Of a stretch of DNA of 64,000 bases, positions 1 to 8,527 are shown in pieces. Position 1 is the first letter of the stretch, and each line of letters opens with the position of its first letter. The stretch is taken from NCBI GenBank assembly GCA_044228435.1, contig JBGAUW010000016.1, forward strand, positions 70,578-134,577, given 5' to 3'. The DNA is from Bog-950 sp044228435 (GTDB lineage Bacteria; Bacteroidota; Bacteroidia; Chitinophagales; LD1). The notes under the pieces are model-generated. The model searched no databases and was not told the origin of the DNA. It saw nothing but the letters and a program-made list of their open reading frames with translations. Position numbers and translations under genes: made by a program.

Positions 1-732
1 CTTTTCGCTTAGTGTAAATTGCGTAATGTTTCCCTTCAGTTTTTTATTTACTACAAACACACCAAAAGGGTAATCGGTAAAGTAGGGGATGTAAGCCAAA
101 AAGCTTTTGTTTTGGTACACAATACGCTTTTTATATTGCTTTTCGGCGGCATTTAAATCGGCAAATAAATTGGTTTTATGCTGCCGGTAATACTTTTTAC
201 AGTTCTCTAATTCTGTTTTAAGTTTTGCGGGTATAAATGAATACGCATACAGCTGTCCGTGCGGGTGGGGAATAGTAACGCCCACTTCTTCGCCACGGTT
301 TTCAAACTCATAAATGTATTTAACGCGCTTATCTTTTTGCAAAGCGGCAAATCGCTCGTTCCATAGTTCTACTATTTTAAGCACATGCTCATCGCTTAAA
401 TCGTATAGCTGCTTATCATGGTCGGGCGAATACAAAATAACCTCGCACTTGCCCACCGCCTGTACACTTTTAAAAACTGTATTTGCCTTTGTCTGTTGTC
501 TGTTCTCTGCTATCTGTTGTCTATCTTGTGTCTTGTGTCTTGCCTCTTGTGTCTTCTCAAGGCTCATTACCGGAAAATCATTATCGTAAGCCAATACCTC
601 AAAGTTAGGCAGGGCCTTATTATCGGCAGGGCAGAAGGGGCAATAGTCTTTGGGCAGGTGCGGCCTGTGCTGGCGGTTGGTGGCTACAAGGGTCCAGGTA
701 TCTAGCAAAGGATTCCATCTGAATTCGGGCAT
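1..732 (-). CDS. galT: Galactose-1-phosphate uridylyltransferase (C-terminus outside window)
   Basis: Leloir-pathway enzyme that transfers UMP between UDP-glucose and galactose-1-phosphate through a uridylyl-histidine intermediate in the cytoplasm. The 244 visible residues contain the zinc pair CPFC (C31, C34), the SPDH histidine (H105) and the signature HPHGQ (H156-Q160). By family knowledge H158 is the nucleophile and H156 a zinc ligand. Usual length is about 350 residues, so roughly the last 100 lie left of position 1. The start is the ATG at 732-730, giving MPEFRWNP, which fits the family N-terminus. Odd feature: residues about 61-82 are a Gln/Lys/Arg-rich, low-complexity insertion encoded by a 7-bp-period repeat, placed in the loop before the GKCEVI strand. 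The reading frame stays open through it. Divergent from the GT9 gene, 40 bp away. Confidence 0.93.
   Translation of the reverse strand, partial: MPEFRWNPLLDTWTLVATNRQHRPHLPKDYCPFCPADNKALPNFEVLAYDNDFPVMSLEKTQEARHKTQDRQQIAENRQQTKANTVFKSVQAVGKCEVILYSPDHDKQLYDLSDEHVLKIVELWNERFAALQKDKRVKYIYEFENRGEEVGVTIPHPHGQLYAYSFIPAKLKTELENCKKYYRQHKTNLFADLNAAEKQYKKRIVYQNKSFLAYIPYFTDYPFGVFVVNKKLKGNITQFTLSEK
488..558. repeat. Seven-base-period degenerate repeat inside galT
   Basis: About ten units of a degenerate heptamer on the + strand (TTGTCTG, TTGTCTG, TTCTCTG, CTATCTG, TTGTCTA, then TCTTGTG units). Because seven is not a multiple of three, three units (21 bp) restore the frame and the protein gains a seven-residue-like periodicity rich in Q, K, R and D. 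The same heptamer style (NNGTCNN) recurs at 16118-16152 and 16253-16270. It reads as an invading or expanded simple repeat tolerated in a surface loop of GalT. Confidence 0.75.
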
Positions 733-772
733 ACCACAATGATAGTGAATGCTTTTTTATTTTAGTGCCGAA

Positions 773-1774
773 ATGAAAATTCTGATTCTCCGTTTTTCGT
801 CTATTGGTGATATAGTGCTTACTACCCCTGTAGTGCGCTGTATTAAAAAGCAACACCCTGAAGCAGAGGTGCATTACGCCACCAAAAAGGCTTTTCATTC
901 CATAGTGCAGCATAATCCTTATATCACTAAAATTCACCTGTTGGGTGATTCGCTTACAGAGTTTGTAAAGCAACTGAAGCAAGAGCGCTTTGATTATGTA
1001 ATAGACCTGCACCACAATTTTCGCACCCTGCTGATAAAACTCCAATTGGGCATAACGTCGTATTCCTTCAACAAACTGAACTTTGAAAAATGGCTGATGG
1101 TTAATTTTAAAATTAACCGCCTTCCGCAAAAACATATTGTAGACCGTTACCTTGAAACTTGTAAGGCGCTAAACGTAACCAACGATGGTGAGGGGCTGGA
1201 TTATTTTATTGGTGCTGATGATGTGGTTGATTTGAATATACTGCCGCAGAATTTCAGACAAGGCTATATAGCTTGGGTAATAGGAGCGAAGCAGAATACT
1301 AAAAAGTTTCCGATAGAAAAGATTGTAAATGCTATTGATGGAATATACTGGCCGGTAGTGTTGCTGGGCGGTAAAGAAGATGCTGCTGAGGGTGATAGTA
1401 TTGTAGCGCAGATAAAAAGTGCCACCCCTGTTTTTAACGCAGCCGGTAAGTTTAGTTTAAATCAATCGGCAAGTTTGGTGCAACAGGCCAAACTTGTAGT
1501 AACCAACGATACCGGGTTAATGCACATAGCAGCAGCTTTTAAACGCCCTGTTATTTCTATATGGGGTAACACCATTCCGCAGTTTGGCATGTATCCGTAT
1601 ATGGGCAATAAGCCGGTAACCAATGTAATAATGCAGGTGCCTGATTTATCTTGCCGCCCTTGCAGCAAATTGGGCTACGATGCCTGCCCCCAAGGGCATT
1701 TTAAATGTATGAACCTGATACCTGATGCAGAGTTTGGTGCCTGGTTCGAAAAGAAAATTGGCTTAGGCCCTTAA
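773..1774 (+). CDS. Glycosyltransferase family 9 (heptosyltransferase-like)
   Basis: A 333-residue GT-B fold transferase of the ADP-heptose:LPS heptosyltransferase family, expected at the cytoplasmic face of the inner membrane in LPS-core or surface glycan assembly. The N-terminus MKILILRFSSIGDIVLTTP is the classic family 9 start (nucleotide-sugar donor loop after strand 1). The second half has the conserved VVTNDTGLMHIAAA segment and the SIWGNT block, which in this family contact the donor. I chose the ATG at 773 rather than the one 24 bp upstream because the family motif begins immediately there. The gene converges on the DUF4294 gene with 11 bp between stops. The exact sugar and acceptor cannot be read from sequence. 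Confidence 0.88.
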   Translation: MKILILRFSSIGDIVLTTPVVRCIKKQHPEAEVHYATKKAFHSIVQHNPYITKIHLLGDSLTEFVKQLKQERFDYVIDLHHNFRTLLIKLQLGITSYSFNKLNFEKWLMVNFKINRLPQKHIVDRYLETCKALNVTNDGEGLDYFIGADDVVDLNILPQNFRQGYIAWVIGAKQNTKKFPIEKIVNAIDGIYWPVVLLGGKEDAAEGDSIVAQIKSATPVFNAAGKFSLNQSASLVQQAKLVVTNDTGLMHIAAAFKRPVISIWGNTIPQFGMYPYMGNKPVTNVIMQVPDLSCRPCSKLGYDACPQGHFKCMNLIPDAEFGAWFEKKIGLGP

Positions 1775-1785
1775 CACGATAACCA

Positions 1786-2406
1786 TTACGATTTTACATT
1801 ATACGCCGGGCCAAGTTCGCGTATAATCATTTCAATCATCTTCTCTTTTTTAGGGTCGTAATTTTCTTTAAGGTCGTAACCGTAGCGTTTACCTACCAAC
1901 TGGTAGAACCAAGCGGTTACACCACCTTTAATTTCTTTAATAATGTAGTAGGCATTGTTTCCGGTTTCGCGGTTAAGCAGTTTAAACAACATTTCACCCT
2001 GGCCTACACTAAGGTCCTTTAGTTCTTTTTCAAACTTGGTGCGCATTTCTTTCTCTACGTCTTTACGGTAGTGGCGGTATTCGCGGCGTTTATCGTTTTC
2101 TTTTTCTTCTTTCAACTCGGCGTACAGCTGGTTCGCAATTTTTACATAAGGCATTACCTTTTGTATCCGGCTTTTGTATTTGTAATACATCATCTGGTCC
2201 TCGGCGCTTTTAAAGGATACTACGTTTACATCGCGCAGGTTAATAGTAGGTGTGCTATCGCTGGCAGGTAAATTGCCGGCATCGTATACATAATGTATGG
2301 TGGTGTCTTCAGCTGGTTTGTGGAAGGCACCTTTTCTATCTTTCAACCCCTGGGCAAAATTGCTGTTAGCCACTACCAGTAAAATTAAAAACGATACAAT
2401 TCTCAT
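1786..2406 (-). CDS. DUF4294 family exported protein
   Basis: A 206-residue protein with an N-terminal signal peptide (MRIVSFLILLVVANSNFAQ) that would place it in the periplasm or envelope. The body matches the Bacteroidota-specific DUF4294 pattern as I remember it: a LRDVNVVSF strand, a highly charged helical stretch (about residues 100-140, many K/E/R), then GQGEMLFKLLNRETGNNAYYIIKEIKGG and a C-terminal charged tail. No catalytic residues are known for the family and none stand out. Convergent with the GT9 gene on its right in reading direction; the 180 bp upstream hold no gene. Confidence 0.8.
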   Translation of the reverse strand: MRIVSFLILLVVANSNFAQGLKDRKGAFHKPAEDTTIHYVYDAGNLPASDSTPTINLRDVNVVSFKSAEDQMMYYKYKSRIQKVMPYVKIANQLYAELKEEKENDKRREYRHYRKDVEKEMRTKFEKELKDLSVGQGEMLFKLLNRETGNNAYYIIKEIKGGVTAWFYQLVGKRYGYDLKENYDPKKEKMIEMIIRELGPAYNVKS

Positions 2407-2588
2407 AAATTATGTGTTTGGCTTATACTATTCAAAGCACGTACCAATATTACAACGTTTTATAAAAACAATTGGTATACAAGCCAATACCCTTTATTTT
2501 ATATTTCTTTAAGAATTAATAGCTTCAAGGTTAATATCAGGTTTATACGGTATTTTAAAAGTAGAGTGAACCATAAAAACAAACTATT

Positions 2589-3034
2589 ATGGCTAAAGCC
2601 GAGCTAAAAACAAAAAAGACGGAGGTAAACCCTGCCGATTTTTTAAACACTATTAAAGAAGAAAGCCGCCGTGCCGATTGCTTTACCGTGTTGGCAATGA
2701 TGGAAAGGCCACTAAAGCCGATGCCAAAATGTGGGGCGGGGCTATTGTAGGCTTTGGCCATACCGTATTAAAATACGATAGCGGGAGGGAACTGGATTGG
2801 TTTATTTGCGGCTTTTCGCCGCGCAAGGCCAACCTTACCTTATATGTGCCGGGCCTGGTAGAAAACAAAACCATGCTCGCGAAGCTTGGTAAATATAAAA
2901 CCGGCAAAGGCTGCCTTTACATCAACTCGTTAGCCGAGATTGATACTAAAGTGCTAAAGGCGATGATTGAGCAATCGGTAAAGGAGTCTAAATCTGAAAG
3001 TAGAGTTTCGTACAAAAAGCAAGCAAAGAGTTAG
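2589..3034 (+). pseudogene. DUF1801-family protein broken by a one-base frameshift
   Basis: The first frame opens at ATG 2589 (MAKAELKTKKTEVNPADFL) and matches the usual N-terminus of DUF1801 (YdhG-like) proteins up to about 2704. The remainder of the family sequence (KMWGGAIVGFG, SGRELDWFICGFSPRK, LAKLGKYKTGKGCLYI) continues in another frame to the stop at 3034. The frames join cleanly if one A is added to the short A-run at about 2704-2706, restoring a product of about 148 residues, the normal length for the family. It is therefore either a recent inactivating deletion or a sequencing error in a homopolymer. The function of the family is unknown. It converges on the acylase gene with 15 bp between them. 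Confidence 0.82.
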
Positions 3035-3049
3035 GCTACATGCTCTAAC

Positions 3050-5149
3050 CTATTCGCCGGGATGATAAATTCTTTCGGCGTGTTTGTAGGCCCACTCTTT
3101 TTTTAGGCTCTCTTCTTTTGTCTGATGGTTTACGTATAGTTTCATTTGGTCGGTATAGTGTTTAGCGCCGGGTTTATTGCTGGTGCCATAAGGTGATACG
3201 GTGCGAAACTGCGGACCATCTTTAGTAAACTTAGCCATTAGTATAAACGATTCCCCCATCCATACTCTAATCTTACCTTTGCCATACGGGTTGCCGTATT
3301 TGGCGTTCCACATATCGGGTCCTCCATCGGTGGGCAAATCCACATCGCCGCGCTGGTGGCGCTGGTAATCGCCCAATGGTATGCTTAGCGTGCCAAAATC
3401 GGCCAGCATCTGTTTTTTAGTTTCCTGTATAGCCTTTACAAAAAAGGCAAACTTGGCTTGCTTATCGGTGGCAAATAATTTTTCCTGTTCCCAGTTGGTG
3501 TTATTATAAATGTAGTAGAGGGTTTTGTAAGTAAGCACGGCGCTCATGTTATCCAGGTCGCCGCTTTTATCCCAGGTTTTTAAAATTTTTATGGCATCGG
3601 CAATATCGGGGTGCTCTTCTTCTTTCAGTTCTACAATATCAAAGGCCTGAAACTTTTTAAAAAACTGCGGATAGGTAGGGTAGCGGGTATCGTATTTTAT
3701 TTTCAAAAAATCATCCCAGCTAACCTTATCGTATTTGCTTATGTTCTCTTCAAAGCGAAGGCCGCGGTTGGTCATAGCTGTATCATGGCACATAGTAGCC
3801 ATATCTTTCGTGCAAATGGGGTTATGGTCAGCGCAGGTAGAACGGAAGCAGGTGTTGTTGGCGTTAAACACGTAACCACATTCGGGGTTTAATACTTGTG
3901 GTATTGAGGCCTCGGGGTAAAATTCAGTCCATAAGGTTTTGGCTGTATTGCCTGGTAGCGTGCCTGTCCAATCATAGCCCTCGGCCCGTTTAGGGAAGGC
4001 CCCATTGCTGATAAAGAAGATGGTATCGTTCTTATCGGCGTAGGTTATGTTTTGGTTTATTATACCCTGCATATCCAGCGCGTGGCGGAACTCGGTAAAG
4101 TTCTTCGCGCGGTCCATTTGGTACCATTGCTCTGGTGCCTTAATAGTCATGTTACTGGCAAGGCGCAGGGCAAACATTCCTTTTTTGTTTACTACTGTAG
4201 CGCCAAATTTGCTCCACCATATTTTTTTGCCAATGGTTAATATAAACTTGTGTTTATCGCGGTGCCTGGCCAGGTTAACCGATAATTTAGCTCTGCCGGT
4301 TTCTAGTTTGTAAGATACACCATCTACCAGGTAATGGTTTTTCTTTTTAGGGTCGGGTTGCAACTGGTACACATCTATCGCATCAAAACCATTGGTGGTA
4401 TGCGCCCAGCCAAGGTTTTCGTTTACACCATGAAAAATAGTTACCCCGCCATGAAACGTAGAGCCATACATATTCAAACCTTCTTCGCTGCACATATGGG
4501 CCTCGTACCAACTAAGCGGACCCTCTAAAGGTTGGTGCGAGTTCACGTCCAGGTATACCAGGCCATCAGCTGTTTTTTTCGAGTTCATAGCTATAGCATT
4601 AGAGCCACGGCCTGTTTCACCAAAAGGAACCGGAGTTACCGTGCCGCTTACCATATTGTTTAGCTGGCCGTCTACACCGGTCATTAAAGCCATAGCCAGC
4701 ATGTAGCCGGCAATAAAGTCTTTAGGGCCAACAGGCATAGCCTTTTTTACCAGCACCTCATCGGGGTGCAGTTTTGCATACCGGTTGCCAGCATCGGCAG
4801 CGGCCTGCAATATTTTTTTAAACTGGGGCGATAAATCAGTATCATAATGCTCATCAATAGTTTGGCGTATGCGCAGTAACTGTACTGCGTAGTCAATTTT
4901 AGCGCCGTCTATGCCCAGGTGCTGGCCCAACATGCTTTTAGCCAGCAGAAGACCCCATTGCACCGTAGTAAAATCATCTTCACATTCGGCCCACATTAAG
5001 CCATAGGCACAGTCGGCATCGGTTTTGCCAAAAATATGCGGCACACCAAAACTATCGCGCACAATTTCAACATTATAAGCAGTGGTAGTTTGTGCATGGC
5101 TTAGGGTAATAGCTAACGCACCTAAAACTAAAGGCAATAACTTTTTCAT
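3050..5149 (-). CDS. Secreted penicillin-acylase-family (Ntn) amidohydrolase
   Basis: A 699-residue precursor of the penicillin amidase/acyl-homoserine-lactone acylase family (N-terminal nucleophile hydrolases, S45). It has a signal peptide (about residues 1-20) and the early block RDSFGVPHIFGKTDADCAYG typical of the alpha chain. The processing site is probably at GRG|SNAIA, making Ser183 the N-terminal nucleophile of the beta chain. The beta chain then shows DVNSHQP and the HGGVTIFHGVNENLGWAHTTN region. Maturation would remove a spacer and leave a periplasmic or secreted heterodimer that cleaves amide bonds of acylated substrates. The substrate is not predictable: AHLs, beta-lactams and other acyl amides all occur in the family. 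I chose the ATG at 5149, eight codons inside the longest frame, because it starts a proper signal peptide. Confidence 0.88.
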   Translation of the reverse strand: MKKLLPLVLGALAITLSHAQTTTAYNVEIVRDSFGVPHIFGKTDADCAYGLMWAECEDDFTTVQWGLLLAKSMLGQHLGIDGAKIDYAVQLLRIRQTIDEHYDTDLSPQFKKILQAAADAGNRYAKLHPDEVLVKKAMPVGPKDFIAGYMLAMALMTGVDGQLNNMVSGTVTPVPFGETGRGSNAIAMNSKKTADGLVYLDVNSHQPLEGPLSWYEAHMCSEEGLNMYGSTFHGGVTIFHGVNENLGWAHTTNGFDAIDVYQLQPDPKKKNHYLVDGVSYKLETGRAKLSVNLARHRDKHKFILTIGKKIWWSKFGATVVNKKGMFALRLASNMTIKAPEQWYQMDRAKNFTEFRHALDMQGIINQNITYADKNDTIFFISNGAFPKRAEGYDWTGTLPGNTAKTLWTEFYPEASIPQVLNPECGYVFNANNTCFRSTCADHNPICTKDMATMCHDTAMTNRGLRFEENISKYDKVSWDDFLKIKYDTRYPTYPQFFKKFQAFDIVELKEEEHPDIADAIKILKTWDKSGDLDNMSAVLTYKTLYYIYNNTNWEQEKLFATDKQAKFAFFVKAIQETKKQMLADFGTLSIPLGDYQRHQRGDVDLPTDGGPDMWNAKYGNPYGKGKIRVWMGESFILMAKFTKDGPQFRTVSPYGTSNKPGAKHYTDQMKLYVNHQTKEESLKKEWAYKHAERIYHPGE

Positions 5150-5178
5150 GCGTGAAAAGTTGAGGGTAAGCAATACCG

Positions 5179-5212
5179 CGAATGTAATTTAGCCGCGTGT
5201 ATAATACAGCAA
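5179..5212 (-). promoter_or_regulatory. Possible promoter of the acylase gene
   Basis: On the minus strand TACATTCG (5186-5179) resembles the Bacteroidota -7 element TAnnTTTG, 30 bp before the acylase ATG. The nearest TTG (5212-5210) is 23 bp further upstream, a bit far from the usual 19-20. The same TACATTCG box stands before parE, with better spacing there. Confidence 0.3.
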
Positions 5213-5337
5213 AGGGCAAATAATTATTTAACAAGTAAGCAAAGCTTGCTTTTGTCTATGGTTTTTTAAACACCAGGTAATAACCTCCCGTATTCAAAAT
5301 CTTTGACGATAGCAAACTAGCAAGCATTCAAATTTAG

Positions 5338-8331
5338 CTATTGCGCTACCACTTTAATATGGGCAACGGTATGGTTAGATGTATAAACAGAAACTATGTA
5401 AGTGCCCGAGGGTAACGTATTGCGTTGTATAGTTAAAGGGTCATTGCCTGTGGTGTTGCCGCTTAACAGTACCTGCCCCAGCAAATTGCTTAAGGTGTAG
5501 GTATACCCACCCTGTGTAAAGTGGTTGGCGCCAATGGTAAGCGAGGTGGTAAATGGATTGGGTATAGCCACTAGTTTATCGGTATTGCTAAGGTCAACAA
5601 TGGCTGTTGGGCCGCTAATAGTATGTAATGTGGTATTGGTAATAACCGGGTCGTTATGATCGAAATAAATAGCGGCGGTGTTGTGCAGTTGTGTGCCCGG
5701 AGGTAAATTCGGTTTGGTTTGTATCTCAAAGGCTACCCAGCCATGGCTTTCGGGTGCTGTAAAAGGTAATTTTATTTGTGTGAAACGGAAATAAATTGAG
5801 TCGCCAACTACCTTGGCATCGCAAACAGCCTGGTGGCTACTGCCCACGTATCTAAAGGTACTTATATCAAAATTACTGTCCAGGATATCTTTAACTACAA
5901 TGTTCATGGCGTAGTAGGTGCCTGTGTTTTCGAAGTTAATAACAAACTTTATTTTTTTATCTGCTTGTATAAAACCCTCAGCGCCTGTTCCGCAATCATC
6001 GGGTAGTTTGTTATTCGGGTCAAAAGAGGCCACCACTATCTGGTGCGCACTATCGGTATTGTTGTTTGGGTTGGCATCGGTGCCAAAAACTATATTACAA
6101 CGGGCTGTTGTATAAATGTTTTGATTAATAGTAGCCGAAGGCGAAACATAATAATAGGCATGCGAAATAAGCTGTTGAAAAGAGCCTGATATGGTACCCC
6201 ATGTGGTAGTATGGGTGGCAGCATTGTAATTAGCCGGTGGCGAATTGATTGAATCTAAACTCATAATGGCATCGGTAACCAGGCTGTGTGTAAAATAGGC
6301 AGTATAAGGTCCAAGGCTGGTGGTTAACAAAGTATATTCAGCCTTATTAGTGGTAGTAACCGGGGTGGTGGGTATAAGGTCTACTGTTACATCTAAATAC
6401 GTGCTGCTTATGCCTATACCAAAATTATAGTCCTGGTAATAGCCACCAGGGGTGGTGGTAACGCCGGTATAAGATAAAGGAGTGCCAGAAAATCCGCTGT
6501 ATAGCCCGGTAGTATCGCGTTGCAAAGTGTGTATGCCGGCCGGCACTTCCATTATGTAACTACCATCGCTACCGGTAACGGCTAACCTGTTGTTGGCTTT
6601 TACAATCTGCCTCGGTATACTGGCTTCGGCATCTAAAATGCCATTTTGGTTATAATTGCCAAATACTTTACCGGTTATGCGTGCACTGTAAGTAGTTACG
6701 CCAAAATCAAAACCACACTGCCTTACATTCGGTAAGGTAAAATTGTAGTTGTATTCATCTTCACCAAAGGGCATGCTGTTGTAGTGTACGGGGGCATAAA
6801 GCAGCTTAATTATAAGTGCAGAAGAAAATATATTATAGGGCACCAGGCCTTCATAATAGCCCGTTGAATCGGTAGTTAATACGGTACCGCTTGGGTTACA
6901 CAATATTTGTATGCCCGCCAGGGGTGGTTCGTTTAAGTCTTGTATGCCGTTAAAGTTATAATCTAAAAATACATGGCCGCAAACGGTATCGGTTAATGCC
7001 GTTACCAGTAACGGACTACAGGTGGTATCGGCACATCCAAAAATAGTATCGGTAGCAATTAAGCAAACGGTATAAAGCCCTTGCGTGGCAAATACATGCA
7101 CCGGGTCCTGCTCGTTGCCAAAAGTGCCATCGCCAAACTGCCAGGTATAGCCTGTGTTGTTGGTAACATAGGTACTGCCATGAAACTGGGCTGTATTGGG
7201 CCCGGTAATTACACCGGTAAACGAGGCGTTTATATAGCAGCTGGTTATTACCTGGCGGCACTGACTATCTACAGCGCAACCGGGTACATTTACATAAAGG
7301 CAGACCGTAAAAGTATCCAGTGTTGCATATTGATGGGTGGGGTATAATGTGGTAGTGTTGTAGGTGCTATCGCCAAAATCCCATTGATACCATACCGGAC
7401 GGTATGGCGAAAGATTATTGCTACGAAAATATTCCTGTCCCGGGTTATTGGCTGCGTTTGTAGTAAAGTTGGCAAAGTTTGCGTGGCAAGTGTCTACCTG
7501 TACATTACTGCAAGTACGGCGGGTACAACCAAGGGTTGTATCGGTATAGGTGGCACACACCTGGTAAAGGCCAAAGTGCGGAAAATGGTGCAGGCTTTGA
7601 AAAACAGATGATGTAGTTCCATCGCCGTAATCCCATAACAGAGTGTCGTAGTGGCCATTAACTTGCTCGGTAAAAACTATGTTGGTGTTGCTGTAAAAAG
7701 GCTGGCTATAATTAAAGTAAGCATATAAAGGGCAAGGATTGACAACAACAGTATCCACTACTACCGATATGCAAAAAGTATCGGCGCAGTTTTGAACGGT
7801 ATCGCTTAAATAAAGGCAGGCCGCATAGTGGCCAAGGTTGCTGTAGTAATGGGTTGGCGATGCAATGCCTGTAGTATCATTACCATCACCAAAATTCCAT
7901 TGTACTGCTACATTGGTGTAATCGGGCAAGGTATTGGTAAAACTGAAGGTATGAGCGTTTAGCTCGTTGGTATAAATGTTTACCGGCGCAAAGCACGGTG
8001 GGTTGGTAGTAATATGCAGGTAAATGCAACTGCTATCAACGCAAATTGTGTTCGCGCTACTATCCTGAATACTTACAGTATGGCACACCATGTATGTGCC
8101 GGGCTGTATAAAGTCCTTATCGGCGTTGGATGTCGTAGCAAAAACAACGTTGTTACTTCGCCAGTTGTGGTAATAAGTAAGACCGTTTTGCAGAGGCTGG
8201 TTAGCGGTAAAATGGTAGCCAGTATTACTGGTAGCCGAATAGGAGAAGGTGGCATCGCATTGCGCACCGGCTGTAAGTACGTGGTACAACAGAAGGCAAA
8301 GCAAGCCCCCAAAACGTAGTGCGCGTTTCAT
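5338..8331 (-). CDS. PKD-repeat surface protein with T9SS sorting domain
   Basis: A 997-residue secreted protein. In order: signal peptide (about 1-23); four clear PKD domains marked by WNFGDG, WDYGDG, WDFGDS and WQFGDG, each ending in a C-x-DT-x-C type cysteine pair; two SdrD-B-like Cna-B repeats beginning CGHVFLDYNFNGIQD and ITGKVFGNYNQNGILD; a DUF11-like conserved block starting SFDPNNKLP and including IKFVINFENTGTYYAMNIVV; and a C-terminal T9SS type A domain (AIPNPFTTSLTI ... TLPSGTYIVSVYTSNH). It would be exported by Sec and T9SS and attached to or released from the cell surface. The PKD and Cna-B arrays suggest an adhesin-like or structural role; no catalytic domain is visible. It stands alone: 188 bp separate it from the acylase and about 196 bp from parC. 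Confidence 0.9.
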   Translation of the reverse strand: MKRALRFGGLLCLLLYHVLTAGAQCDATFSYSATSNTGYHFTANQPLQNGLTYYHNWRSNNVVFATTSNADKDFIQPGTYMVCHTVSIQDSSANTICVDSSCIYLHITTNPPCFAPVNIYTNELNAHTFSFTNTLPDYTNVAVQWNFGDGNDTTGIASPTHYYSNLGHYAACLYLSDTVQNCADTFCISVVVDTVVVNPCPLYAYFNYSQPFYSNTNIVFTEQVNGHYDTLLWDYGDGTTSSVFQSLHHFPHFGLYQVCATYTDTTLGCTRRTCSNVQVDTCHANFANFTTNAANNPGQEYFRSNNLSPYRPVWYQWDFGDSTYNTTTLYPTHQYATLDTFTVCLYVNVPGCAVDSQCRQVITSCYINASFTGVITGPNTAQFHGSTYVTNNTGYTWQFGDGTFGNEQDPVHVFATQGLYTVCLIATDTIFGCADTTCSPLLVTALTDTVCGHVFLDYNFNGIQDLNEPPLAGIQILCNPSGTVLTTDSTGYYEGLVPYNIFSSALIIKLLYAPVHYNSMPFGEDEYNYNFTLPNVRQCGFDFGVTTYSARITGKVFGNYNQNGILDAEASIPRQIVKANNRLAVTGSDGSYIMEVPAGIHTLQRDTTGLYSGFSGTPLSYTGVTTTPGGYYQDYNFGIGISSTYLDVTVDLIPTTPVTTTNKAEYTLLTTSLGPYTAYFTHSLVTDAIMSLDSINSPPANYNAATHTTTWGTISGSFQQLISHAYYYVSPSATINQNIYTTARCNIVFGTDANPNNNTDSAHQIVVASFDPNNKLPDDCGTGAEGFIQADKKIKFVINFENTGTYYAMNIVVKDILDSNFDISTFRYVGSSHQAVCDAKVVGDSIYFRFTQIKLPFTAPESHGWVAFEIQTKPNLPPGTQLHNTAAIYFDHNDPVITNTTLHTISGPTAIVDLSNTDKLVAIPNPFTTSLTIGANHFTQGGYTYTLSNLLGQVLLSGNTTGNDPLTIQRNTLPSGTYIVSVYTSNHTVAHIKVVAQ

Positions 8332-8454
8332 AGGCTTAGTATTTTTAATAGGTTCAGTATAAATATACTGTAATTATTTTAAATATGGCTAATGCGCTAT
8401 CAGTTTATTCCCGTTTTACCAAGCCTTAGTTTTGGGAAATACTATAAAACAAAG

Positions 8455-8480
8455 CATCCGAAGCTTTTAAACTTCGGATG
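8455..8480 (-). terminator. Probable terminator after parC
   Basis: A perfect 9-bp stem (CATCCGAAG/CTTCGGATG) with an 8-base loop, 48 bp past the parC stop. In the parC direction it is followed by CTTTGTTTTA, a T-rich tract. On the other strand it is followed by TTTTGGCGTTTTTG, but no + strand gene ends here. Confidence 0.6.
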
Positions 8481-8527
8481 TTTTGGCGTTTTTGTCTTAT
8501 TCCGGATTCATAATTCCGGTTTCCGCA

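Noticed and set aside
749..773. Upstream ATG for the GT9 gene
   Set aside because: The eight extra residues are not seen in family members, which start directly with MKILILRFSSIGD.
620..1135. Minus-strand ORF of 171 codons overlapping galT and the GT9 gene
   Set aside because: It is an antisense shadow of the GT9 gene; the product has no family resemblance and both overlapped genes are certain.
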